DNA of 64,000 nt from Camillea tinctor. Taxonomy: Eukaryota; Ascomycota; Sordariomycetes; Xylariales; Xylariaceae. Made by a program: the position numbers and the translations under genes. The notes beneath the pieces were generated by a model, which was given only the letters and a program-made list of their open reading frames with translations, was not told where the DNA came from and searched no databases. The stretch is taken from contig MU394160.1 in the NCBI GenBank assembly GCA_022578605.1, positions 1 through 64,000 on the forward strand. The letters run 5' to 3'. Shown here piece after piece: positions 1 to 11,192 of the stretch. Position 1 is the first letter of the stretch. Each line of letters starts with the position of its first letter.

Positions 1-3000
1 TAAAATTAAAATAAAAAACGCTAAGCAGTTTTTTCGATATTATTAATAAATATTTTTAAATTTAAACTTAAATTTAAAAAAAATTAAAGAAATAATTTAA
101 AATTTAATATTATTTATTAAATTTTTTTAATATTATATATAAGCATTTTTTTAATATATAATTAAAACAAATATAAATAAAAAAGCTTTTAAAAACATTG
201 CACATTATTTTTATGCTATAAAAATAAATAAAAAAAAAATACTTTATTTATACGGTTTTTTATAGTTAAAAAAAAATATTAACTTAAAAAAACTAATTAA
301 TAAGTTGTTTAATATAATAAAAACTATTAAAACAAACCTTAAAACATAACAATTTAAAAGTTTTTAATAAAATTTAAATAAAGTGTTTTATTAAATTAAT
401 AATAATTTTAAAAAGTTTTTTAATAAAATAATGTTAAAAGCTTAATATAATAAAAAAAGTAATAAATATAAAGTTAATAGTAAATTTTAAAAAAATATAA
501 ATTATTTAGCTAATTATATAAAGTTTAAAAAAAACTTTATTACAATAACTACTTAAAAACATAAATATAGTTTTATATACTATAAATACTTATAAAATAA
601 ACAAAATAAGCTACAATTTAATTTACGTTTTTTTTATTATTTTAATTAACTATAGCTTTTATTAAAATTTACTTACATTAATAACAAAAAAGTTTTATAT
701 TTATAACGTTAAAGTTATAATTATAGTTATTAAAATTTTATTATTGCAATAATATTAAAACATAACTATAACTTTTTTTTAATTTTTATTAAAGTAAAAA
801 CATTAAGTTTAATATACTATATAACAAATTATGCTATAAAGCTTAAATTTTTAATATATTAATAGTTAGCTTTACTTATTGCTTATATTAATTATTTAAA
901 AAGCAATATATTTAACTTTACTATTTTAAATTATATTTAAAACTTAATAATAAAAATTTTAAATAAACTTTTTATAAATAGAAAAATATTATTAATAAAA
1001 ATTTATAATTAAATATTAAAGTATAATATAAACTTTTTTTTAGCTAAAATTTAAAAAATCGTGTATATAAACACTTTATATTAAGCAATTTAACGTTAGT
1101 AGCTTTATTTTAAAAGCTAGTCGTTAAAATAAAAATATAATTTAAAAAGCTTTAATATATATAGTAGTAATATTGCTTTAAAAATAAGTTTTAATTTAAA
1201 AATAAGTTTTAATTTAAAAATAAGTTTTAATTTTAAAGCAAATATAAAAGCTTTTTTAAAGTTAAAAAGTTTAACTTTTGCAAAAAAAAATAAGCTTAAG
1301 CTTAACATTTTTATAACATATAAATATTATAAAAACCTTTTATAAAATATATACTTTTATAATTATTTATGCTATATTTATATTAAGCTATATTAAAAAG
1401 CTAATTTTATAAATTAAATTATTTTATTTTTTAAAAAATTAACTAAATTTTTTTATTATTAATTTTTATATATATTAAATAAATTTGCAATATTTAATTT
1501 ATAAAAAGTTTTACTTTTTAACGTTAACGACTTAATTAAATTTTAACGAGTTTTTACTATATAACTTACTTTATTTATTTTATAATAATAATTTATTAAT
1601 AAAATTATTTATAATATTAACGTTATATAAAAAAAATGCTATATTATTTTACTAATTAAACTTTAGCTTATTAATTAAAACTTTAATTTTTTGCGAAAAT
1701 TAGCTAAAAATGTAGCAATTAATATTTAGCAATAAAATTCGCAATTTAATCTGCATAACGAAAATATTAACGACTTTTTTAATAAAAATAAAAAAAATAA
1801 AAACGCATTTATATTAACATAAAATAAATTTTTTTTTTTAATATTTAATTTATAAGCTATTATTAATAATATAATTTTTTGTATTAATATACTTTATTTA
1901 TTTATTTAAAACGTTATAAACTTAAATAATATTAATTTTAATTTTATATAAAATTATTTAATTAAACTTAAACTTTAAGTTTATAAATAAATAAAAAAAT
2001 TAATAAACGTTTTAAAATTAAAAAAAAAATTGTTTAAACGTTATTATACTTTATAAAAAGTAAAATTAAAAAATTTTAAGTATTAAGCTTAATGTTAACT
2101 TTAAAAAAACTATATTAATTTACTTAACTTTATAAAAAGTATTAATTTAAACTAAGTTAAAAATTTTTTTAACTTTAATAAAAACTTTATTTATTTTTAT
2201 TTTTTAATTAAATAATAATAAAAACTTAAGCTTTTAAAAAAAAAAAAACGGTTTGATTTTTTTTTAAATAAGTAAAAACTACGAAAAATTTAAGCATTAA
2301 CTTTATTAAGTTTTTAAGTTAATAATATATTTTAGTTAATAATTATTTTTATTTAAATTAAATTAAATATTATTTAAAAAGCTTTAAAGCAGTAAAAAAT
2401 TAATAAATATAGCTTAAATAAAAAGTAAGCGTAAGTAATATTAATTATAATAAAACATTTAATAAAGTTAAATATATTACGTTAATATATATTAATTAAA
2501 ATATTAAATAAAAAATTTGCTAAAGCTTTAATAAGTTATAGTTATAATTAATAGCAATTGCTTTTTTATTTAAAAAATAAAAAAAAAACGAAAAAGTTAA
2601 AAGTTATTAACATAATAATAGCTTATATAAAAGTACATTAAATAAAAAGCAATATTATTTTAATAGCAATATTAAAAGCTATTACTATAAACATTAATAG
2701 CATAATTATTTATTTAGTTGCTTGCTTAAAGTAGCTAAAAAAAAAAATAAAAAAATAAAAAAATAAAAAAAGCAATAGTAATAAGCTAAAATTTACAAAA
2801 AAATAAAAAAACATGTAAAAATAAAAAAACATATTAATATTAAATAAATATAGTATATTAAATAAAAATACTTTATATTAATTAAATTAAAATTTAAAGC
2901 AGTTTTAAAAATATAAAGAAAATTTTAGTAAAATTTTTATTGTTATGTTTTATAAAGATTTTTTTTAATTTTAACTCGTTTTAATGTTTAAACGAAATAT

Positions 3001-4545
3001 TTTATTTTTTTTAAAAAATTTTAACTATAAAAAAAAAATGTAAACTTAAATATAGCTTTAAATAATAATAATAGTTTATTAAGCATTATAAATAAACTTA
3101 TAATATTTATTAATAAAAAGCATAACTTTAATTATAAATTATAAAAAAGGTTTTAATATATAATTTTACTTTAAAAATAAATAAAAACGCAATTAAATAT
3201 ATAATTTTAAAACTTTTTATAACGCTTTTATAATAAAAAATAAACTATTACTAATTAAAAAAAATTAAACAGCTATTAAAATTTACGTAAAAAAATACAC
3301 GTAAATAAAGATATTAAAGCAATAATTTTTTATAACTTTATAAAATACTTTTTAAACTTTTAAACCGTTATTAATTTTATAAATAATAATAATTAGTACT
3401 TATATATTTTTATAGCAAAACATACTTAAAAAAGTAAAAATATTACATTATATAAAATAAAAAAAGCTTTTGCTTATATAAATAAAAAATAAATAAAAAT
3501 ATTTTTTTATTTTTTATTTATTTGTAATATATTATATATTGTAATAAAAAACGTATTTTTTAGCTTAAAAATAATTAATAGTATAAAGTATAAAGCAGTT
3601 TAGTTTATTTTAAATTATTATTATTATATTATTTAAATTACTTTTAACGTGTTTATTATTATTAAACTTTTATAAGCTATAATTATAGCATTAATAATAA
3701 TATTTTATTTGCAACTTTTTAGTTTAAAACTAAGCAAATTATCGATTTTTTTATTATATATTATAGTTAAACTTTTTAAAATGTTAAAATTGTTTAAAAA
3801 AAAAGGATTTTTATTAATTTTAACATTTTTAATAATAAATTATAAAGCGTAAAAGCAAACTTTTTTAAAAGCATATTTAAATTTAATATTTAAATTTACT
3901 TTTATAAATAAGCTTAACTTTATAAATATTTATATATAACTTTTACGATTAATTAACTTTTAAAAGTTAAAATTATTAAGTAAAATTTTATAATAATATT
4001 TTTTTAACTTAAAAATTAATTTTAATATATTAAAAACGTTAAAAAAATTAAAAAATTTAAACATATAAACAAAAAAAGCATATTATTTAAAATGTTAAAA
4101 ACTTTAAAACTTAATAATAGTTAATATATAAAGCTAGCTATATAATTAAAATGGTTTTATTATATAAAATGTTTTTTAATAAATAAATGTTAAAATTTAT
4201 AATATAATTACGTAATTTTTATTTATACTTAAGTTTATATATATAATTTTAACTATAATAATATAAAAAAAATTAAAATGTTAAAGTTATTATAACTTTA
4301 TAAAATAAAGTACGGGTTTTAAATAGCTATAAAAAAAAACAAAACTATAATAAAAAAAAATAAAGCTGCATTTTATTTAATTACATAATTGTTACTAGTT
4401 ATAAGCTTAAGTATTACTTAACTATAAAGAAAAACCGTTAAAATATTGTAATTATAAAGTTGTTAAGTTTAAGCGCAATAACCGATTAGCCAATTATAGC
4501 GCTTATTGCAAGCTTTATAGCGCTAGTCTTAATAGCGTAGGTTTT
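1..4545. repeat. Gene-free, extremely AT-rich isochore
   Basis: The whole block is almost entirely A and T, with isolated G and C and no open frame that resembles a protein. It ends abruptly near 4545, where ordinary base composition begins. Such blocks in ascomycetes are normally old transposon arrays mutated by repeat-induced point mutation (RIP), and may be centromeric, pericentromeric or subtelomeric. By eye, the surviving C residues sit almost only after A or G; TpC and CpC (and GpA, GpG on this strand) are very scarce, while CpA is still common. That is not the simple CpA depletion of textbook RIP (see findings). No tRNA or conserved protein of mitochondrial type was seen, so an inserted mitochondrial segment is unlikely. 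Confidence 0.85.
1181..1234. repeat. 18-bp tandem repeat, three copies
   Basis: Three consecutive copies of an 18-bp unit (AAAATAAGTTTTAATTTA; the last copy differs at its final base) lie inside the AT isochore. The array is bracketed by an inverted repeat, TTGCTTTAAAA near 1173 and TTTTAAAGCAA near 1231, so the segment could fold as a hairpin. No function is evident. Confidence 0.85.
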
Positions 4546-5945
4546 AATTTTGGTCGCCGTGTGTGTTTTCCTCCAGACCCCCTTTCGAAACAAACCCCAT
4601 TCCTAAACGGAAGGCATCGTGAAAAGCTAGAACACTGATATAAAATCAGAGAATGTCAGAACACAGAATTCGAAAATAGTAGATTTAGGCCCTGATGGTC
4701 CAATATACACCCGTACAATATAACATACTTCATACTTATCGCTGAGCGACCTAGAGAACCCCTCAGATGCTAATACTCCTCCTAACATCTGTGTGTCAAC
4801 TGTATTGACGAGGACAACGCTTATAATAACTCTACCCACGTGCGCGCCTAATCTCAACGTTCACTGTCGATTCCAGGTAGACCACCCAGAATAGAGTTCG
4901 TATTACTGTTCGAGTAGTTCAGGGTCAGATGAACTGACTTTCCCCGAGGCGTGGGTGTTTCACATATTGTGCATGTGAGTCACCCCGCTGTCAGTATCCA
5001 TCAGACCCGACACCATGGACCCGGCCGTGATGTCGTAATTAGTTCCTGCTTCTGCGTAACCACACACGCTCGGCAGTTGACATTAGTCGGACATGTGCTC
5101 GGCAAACCAGAGTGCGCGTGTGAAGGCGATCAAAGGGATCAGCCCATACAGACTTTATGCTGAAATCCCATTAATTCTCTATATCCACCCTACTCCTCTT
5201 CGGCGACTAGCTACCGTGGCGTTATTCACCGACCCCGTTTATCATAGGGCCAGAAGAGTAGCATGGAGGAGATATCGGTCCAGAAGCCAGCTCCAAGAAA
5301 AGCAGTCTATAATATATCAATAACTTTAAATGCGATATTTAGTATGTACAACTAATATCAGGCGTTTTCTTTTTCGGTTTTCTTTTTTGCCAGTGGAGCG
5401 GGGTGGCAGGCCAGGGATATTAGTATCCCACCCAGATCCTAATAATTGAAATATAAGGGCGTATTTATACTGTGATAGCTATATGTAAAGTGCCCTTAAG
5501 TGATAAAAGGCATTTCATAATTATAATTAGAGAACAGTATGTGCTCCTAAACCCTTCTATTGAAGACAAATCGTTGCTTGTGCTTAAAAGTTCTCATGTG
5601 TTCCAAGATGTAAAGAGTTAATATGATTCAGCGGGACCTTTTCTAAAGCGTAGGTAGACTTGGTGGGTTAATAGTAAGTGTAGGTTCGACTCCTATGAGC
5701 GCTATTGGTATCTTACTATTAGCTCATCTGGTAGACCACAAAGGCCAAGAACAGGTAAAAAGGAAATTAAAAAGAAGCCCAAACTTGCAAGGTTCACTTG
5801 AAAACATTTGATTGTGTGCTAAGAAAACTACGAATATGGGTATCATGACGCAAAACGGCAAATCGCATATACCCCCTTATTTTTCCAACCCAAGTATACC
5901 ACCTATCCCTCTTTAATCTCTCAGCTCCTCTACTTCCTCCTTGAT
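4546..5945. other. Transition zone with no supportable gene
   Basis: Base composition becomes normal here. Several open frames of 60 to 90 codons exist on both strands, but none shows biased codon use, splice signals or a recognisable domain. The edge next to the isochore (about 4465-4550) carries the motif TATAGCGCT twice plus related TTAATAGCG, possibly the remains of a mobile-element end. The only structured item is the tRNA-like hairpin at 5669-5721. Confidence 0.5.
5669..5721 (+). other. tRNA-like hairpin with a Pol III B-box match
   Basis: A perfect 10-bp inverted repeat, TAATAGTAAG (5669-5678) and CTTACTATTA (5712-5721), encloses a T-arm-like stem-loop. It contains GGTTCGACTCC at 5683-5693, a full match to the tRNA B-box/T-arm consensus. 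Immediately downstream, TAGCTCATCTGG (5720-5731) resembles a tRNA A-box/D-arm with one mismatch. The order is B-box then A-box, the reverse of a normal tRNA, and the acceptor halves do not pair, so this is not an intact or permuted tRNA. It may be a SINE or tRNA relic. Confidence 0.4.
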
Positions 5946-6506
5946 TCACTTTGATATAGCCCCAGCCAACTGCGCGGCCGCGGCCACCGCGCCCACACCC
6001 GCCGCCCACTGCAAAAGCAGCATGGCCAGCCACCCGTCACTCCCACAGATCACACCGTACAGCACGAGCGCGAGAATCTCCGACACGACGCTCACGGCGA
6101 TGGCGACGTAGAATATGAGCCTGCCGTTCACCTTGATCTTTTCCTCGCGGTCGCGCAGCACGGCGACGAACAAGCAGATGACGAGGAGGACGCGCAGAAC
6201 TAGTTCACGTTCAGACACGTTGGTGATTTGTCAATAATCCAAGTACCAAGGGCAGGCTTTTAGAGTCTCGGGGAGGTGAAGGGAGTGTGACGACTTACGG
6301 ATCTGCCCCAGCCCTTGCCAGAACGCAGGGTCGTTCCGGTTGTCGCAGCTAGACCGCTGGAAGGGAGACTTGATGTTCAGGGCGACGGCGTAGCCAAGCA
6401 GCACGCTGCTTATGGCGATGGCCACGACTACCAGGGCCCAGAGGGTCTGCTGAGAGAGCATGCGCCCAAGCGGGCGCTCGCGGAAGGCCGCTGGTAGGAG
6501 AGGCAT
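5946..6506 (-). CDS. Small multi-pass membrane protein, unknown function
   Basis: Two exons, 6506-6299 and 6199-5946, joined across a 99-nt intron with a GTAAGT donor and a CTAG acceptor. The join preserves the frame (phase 1), giving 153 residues. The ATG at 6506 (MPLLPAAF...) is chosen because the open frame upstream has no other ATG. Four hydrophobic segments are visible: about residues 22-42 (ALVVVAIAISSVLLGYAVAL), the first dozen residues of exon 2 (VLLVICLFVAVL), LIFYVAIAVSVVSEILALVL, and an Ala-rich C-terminal helix. A short basic loop (LRDREEKIK) separates helices 2 and 3. Third codon positions are strongly G/C, unlike the surrounding DNA, which supports real coding. I do not recognise the family. 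It resembles the many short fungal membrane proteins of unknown role, and a further upstream exon cannot be excluded. Confidence 0.7.
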
Positions 6507-8167
6507 CGTGCGCCTAGTTACTGCAATGTGGAATATTCTGGGGAATAGGTTGGCTATGAACGCGAAATAGATCGACACGCGTGAGTTGAGCGAGAATGGT
6601 AGTCGAGTCTCCAGCTTGGTTGGTTGGTGTATGTTTGGTTGAAGATGCTGCTGTGCGATGTATGATATAGGTACTGTGAAGGAATAATATGGGAGATAAG
6701 TTCGGCGGTTAGTTCAATAAAGTATTTAAGCTGTCGAGGTTGACTAGGATTTTTTTATTGCTTGATATTCACCTATGAATAGAACAAGTCACATGTTGTT
6801 CATCATGTGAGTGTTGTCTTTTGGACTTATCTTGTGAATCCCACTGACTAGGATCCGTGATCCAAATAAGTACAGAAGATGTGTTGGTCTTACAAAATGA
6901 CATAGAGAACTGTAACATATATTTACTTGCGTAATGAGTAGTAGGCAATTTACTTTTTCCAGAATATACCCAGGTAGGTATCCTGAAATAAATGTTTTTC
7001 TTCTCTTTTTTTCTTTTACCTAAGTAAGTCAAGTATTAGTACCTATAGGCTACGTATTCCCCTTCTCTCAAACAATATACAAAGCTAAATGGTTTGATAT
7101 CCAGTCATTATACCAGTGAATCTTAATTCTAATGGATGAGTCCGTTCGATAAGCAGAGTTCAGTTTACGACCGAGGGATTCATCGGACTTTCTTATGTTC
7201 CTCTTTTTCTTGCTGGCATAATCTAAAGGCAAGGTAAAATGCATTTGATTTATATCTACCGCTCTTCTGATGAATTCTTTCTCAATGAGTACTGTATTAG
7301 TGTGTGGCAAAAATAAGGAATACTTACTTTAAGCCAGACTTGTCACTTTAAAGAATGTATCCTAGGTATTTAGTTATATCCCGAGACCTCTTCATGGTAT
7401 TGACCACTTCAGGTGATCTGTTACACTACACTGTATGAATTGAGTCTTGGCACTGTATATAGTATAAAGGTCTAACCTTCAAGATCCCAAGATCTTGAAG
7501 ATACAATACAATTCATCTTGCTTTCATCACAATACATCACATGATTCCTCCACAGCCCCTACAAACACTCGGCTCCTGAAACCTTAGCACGTAAGTGCTC
7601 TTTATTGGATTTCCTTCCGGGTGTCGCTCCCCATGCCTGCATATCCGGAGACGGTTGAGACCTGTCCAACTTCCCAGCTGAGATACTGTAAGACGGAAAA
7701 CATGCGGCGGAACTGGAAGCCCTCTTGAGTTCTCCCAGTGTTTTAAAGGCAATTTCAGAGCGAACCCTTTCGCTCCAGATGACAAGACCACCATTCCCAC
7801 TACCTCATCATTGGCTTCTGTTAGCCTCTGGTAACTACTAGAAGTCCTTTGGCGGCGAGAGTTTGATGTTGGTATAAATTGAACATCTTGATGTTGGCAG
7901 CTTTTAGGGAGAAAAATGGTGCCGCCATTTTCGCAGATACCACGAGATTCCCTTGATTCTGTTTCTCTCTCTTCAATTTCCCGGTATAGCGGAATGCGTA
8001 GTATGCGTAGCATCATATGACTCACTGTTAAAAACAAATAATCGTTCGTCCAGGTCAAAGTGAAGCCCCGGGCGTTTTGTATGTGGCATGTACATTTCGC
8101 TGAGATCCAGTGATCCATTGGAAGCGAGGTTTGATATATCAATCGAGGTGGACACCTTGTTGGATGA
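6507..8167. other. Intergenic region without a confident gene
   Basis: The segment is moderately AT-rich. A 231-codon open frame exists on the minus strand (8232-7537) directly opposite the start of the AAA ATPase relic. Its composition is Arg/Ser/Pro-rich, no domain is recognisable and its first codon is not ATG, so it is not called. It may cover the decayed 5' part of the neighbouring ATPase gene. Confidence 0.45.
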
Positions 8168-8989
8168 CGCTCTGATAATAGAAAGGGTAAAGGTCTGGTA
8201 GGGCTTCTCAGTGGCCCCCTTGGTACCGGCAAGACCTTAACAGCGGAGGTAGTGGCTGAGCAAGCTAGAAGGCCACTATATGTTGTAACGGGTGGTGAGT
8301 TGAGTGTAGATCCTCAAAAGTTGGATAATACTCTAGCCGACATACTATCTACTGTTCATCGATGGGGATGTGTCCTATTGATCGATGAGGCCGATACGTT
8401 CCTCCACAGAAGGGGTAGTGGACAAGTTCTTCAGAATGCACTAGCCAGCGTCTTCTTAATGAGGCTAGAGTAAGTAATAACCTAAAAGAGAAAAAAAAAG
8501 AGACCATTCGAAGCTGACAATTAGTTCCATGTATGTAGATACTTTGAGGGCATCCTTATCCTTACAACCAATCGTCGACAAGACATTGACGATGCGTTCA
8601 AGAGTATATTATCCCTTGAATTGGCCGAGAGGCTACAAGAGTCCAATTCTAACATATCTATTAATTAAATTGCGTCCACTTTAAGTTTCACTACCCAGCT
8701 CTGGATCAGAGTGGTCAGCTTGCTGTCTAGAGAAACTTCCTACCTGATATCGCCAACTGTGACTTGGAAACACTAGCCCACACCGAGGTGAATGGCCGGG
8801 AAGTAAGTAACTACCATTACTATGCATCACTATTCATAATTGTTACTTGGGCTAACTCACAAGCAGATAAAAAATACGGTCTCTTGTGCATCGCTCATTG
8901 CTAAAGCCTCTAAACAACCCCTGACTGTGGACCTCGTCAAGGATGTCATGGATAACTTGACGTGCTCTTGGGAAGAAGACTCTAAATAG
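8168..8989 (+). pseudogene. Degenerate AAA+ ATPase (C-terminal ATPase module)
   Basis: The remains of a fungal AAA+ ATPase can be read through two intact introns (8470-8538 and one starting after the NGRE codons near 8802). Visible motifs are Walker A GPLGTGKT (8213-8236; most family members have GPPGTGKT), TLTAEVVAE, Walker B LLIDEADTFLHRR, ILILTTNR (sensor-1 region) and the C-terminal NGREIKNT helix typical of this family. Lesions: an in-frame TGA at 8165-8167 just upstream of the ATPase module with no N-terminal half found, a frame disruption between about 8600 and 8680 after DDAFKS, and a TAG at 8728-8730 where relatives have Trp (VWRNFL), a G-to-A change. Normal members are several hundred residues longer. 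Family assignment is firm, function is unknown, and inactivity is inferred from the lesions. Confidence 0.8.
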
Positions 8990-9446
8990 TCGTTTTGTGA
9001 GAAATATCGTGTATGTACACTAGATATTTTGTACATAGCTGTTAGTTTAGACGTGAGCTTAGTAAACTAGGTAGGTTAGCGAGTACTCGGTAGTCTGTTA
9101 AACAGAGAGTCTATGTCTCAAAATACTGGACATTACGAGGTCTCTTTTTTCTAATAACCCTTCTCTTATTACCATAAGTTATAAGCATTAAGGTGTATAC
9201 TGCCTATATTATACCAGTGTTAAAAATCATGGGCTACCGGCATGCCTACCTAGGTACGTATCTCCTTTTTGCTATGTAATATATATGACATATACTGTGA
9301 TACTCATTTTAATACAGGAAAATCACTAGGCTTCTTTGTCTCTTACTGTACAATAAATTATGGAAAGAATAGTGCTAAAGTAAAATACCTTACTTAGTGA
9401 CCATTTCAAATAAAATCCTTCGTGTCTTTCTATACTTATCACTCCC
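8990..9446. other. Intergenic, nothing recognised
   Basis: An AT-rich spacer between the ends of the ATPase relic and the convergent CorA-like gene. It has short A/T runs and no open frame of note. Confidence 0.5.
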
Positions 9447-11192
9447 TCATTCCTCATTGTTCGACAATCCAGCCTCTAAACGACTCGTATGGGTCCTTGA
9501 TAAGGTAGATACCCCTGAGATACTTCCATCACCTTTATGCAGCTCACGTTTCTCTCCTGTTTTCTGTTCTTTTGCTCTTTCATCATTAGATCTTTGGACA
9601 GTGGCTCTCATATACTTGGCCCATTCCTTGAAGGCTGCGATCTGTGTCCCCGAGCTACCATCGGCGTCTTTGAAGCGGCTTGCATAGAAGAACTTAGATA
9701 CATCCCACCATAGCCACCAAGCACCAAGCACAATGATCGTCAACGGGATAGATACTGTCCAGAATATCCAAAAACGGTCACTTACCACTTTACCTCCATC
9801 AGAGGACGAGGTATCAGCTTGCCAGTCAAACATACTCATACTGAATAAAGTTGCAATGAAGGTAGCCGGTAGGAATACCGCCGTAACAAGGGCAAGTGTC
9901 TTCATTGCCACACTGTCCATCCCTGCCTGTGCACCCATTTGCGCGCTCCTGTTGTTATCGAGCTGTGAAGCTACCGTGGAGAGCTAGCAAATTTATGCAA
10001 GTTAGCATTTATTCCTACCACGTAGGCGGATTTAGTATTCGGGTTGTTACATACGACATCGAGCTGTACTTCCATTGTTGAAATGATCGCCTCGATTCCA
10101 ACCTCAAATCCTGTGGCTCCGCTATCAAACCCCCGCAAAAGATCCCTGATCTCCCGATGGGCTTGCCACCGAGCTTCCGAGCCATCACAATAAACCGGCA
10201 ATTGGCTTATCTCATCCAGCACGTCCATCAAAAACTTGATTGATCTCTTGGTTGTCTGGAGGGCCCTTCGGACGCTGATAGCCGCACATAAGATATCGTT
10301 GACTTCCTGGATGAAATTGGCCCGTTTCGCTTTGGCGTCAGCATCGTTATTATATCCTCCGAGGATGTCAGCCATCTCCTCGTACGACCTTGTCTTCAAC
10401 CTTTCTCGGATGTTCTCCGACTCAGCCCGGAGTTTCTCCCGTGAGAATTCTCGTATACCCGCAAGTTCATGGTGTATAAAAATTACTGGGAGCAGTAACG
10501 GATGATGCCAAAGTGGTGCAGTACGGTTCAGCGCTCCCGAAAACCTCGACTCGAAAGTACGATGAGACGAATCACCATGGTCTATTCTGATTGCATTGAA
10601 GCCACGGAAAAAAGCAGTTGTAGTACGCGTACTGAAATTATGTGATAGAGAAATTCCAACCCTTGGCAGCTCTGGTATATACGGGCTTCTCATGGTGATA
10701 TCTAAACCCATGCTCGATAAATAGTCGTCAGAAAGAAGTTACGCTTTAGAATAATAGACAAAGAAAAGTCGAGCGTAATCTCACCTATACATGTTGATCC
10801 GTCACTTTCCTGAATTATCTCACTGGAGTGTATTCCCCACATATTTCCAAAGTTTGGCAAAGTCTGGATGGGGAGTTTTAGATGTCGCTCTGCGGCTTCA
10901 AAGGACTCGCGACTCATATAAAAGCGCGGCTCTTTTTTCGTGGTCTTTGTCCAGCGACCATCGTCAGCCCTCTCTTCGTACTCTATTTCTGTCTGACTTT
11001 CATGGCACATCAGAAGTCGAATATGCCCCTTCCACCCCCTTAATTGGTGCCCATCATGGGTTCCACTTCCCGTAAGCCATCCCTCAAGCTCATTGTCTTG
11101 TAGCTCTGTAGTACGAGGTCCACGAATGAATCTTTTAGGGCCCAGTTTACCTAGTAACGAATTAGTTAGGCCTCTCGAGTGTAATTCATGAA
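9447..11192 (-). CDS. CorA-like Mg2+ transporter family protein
   Basis: A multi-exon gene. Supported exons are 11192-10785 (5' limit uncertain), 10701-10055 and 9983-9447; the introns (10784-10702 and 10054-9984) have GTGAGA/GTATGT donors, TAG acceptors, a GCTAAC branch site in the second, and matching phases. From the ATG at 11010 the product is 469 residues. The same frame stays open and coding-like to 11192 (WKGHIRLL just before that Met) but has no ATG, so an additional 5' exon probably exists. The C-terminal part has the two-helix CorA membrane module: MKTLALVTAVFLPATFIATLFSM, then FWIFWTVSIPLTIIVLGAWWLWW, followed by a charged cytosolic tail. Upstream helices such as STMEVQLDV and SQLDNNRSAQMG fit the long cytosolic CorA stalk. 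The GMN motif of bacterial CorA is replaced by FSMSMF, as is usual in these fungal paralogues, so transport of Mg2+ is not proven. Confidence 0.85.

Noticed and set aside
1..4545. Inserted mitochondrial DNA or plasmid as the source of the AT-rich block
   Set aside because: No mitochondrial protein, rRNA or tRNA fragment can be read in any frame, and the composition is more extreme than fungal mitochondrial coding DNA.
5640..5745. A permuted tRNA gene (3' half before 5' half)
   Set aside because: The putative acceptor strands (GAGCGCT and TTACTAT) do not pair and no anticodon arm can be formed from the outer ends.
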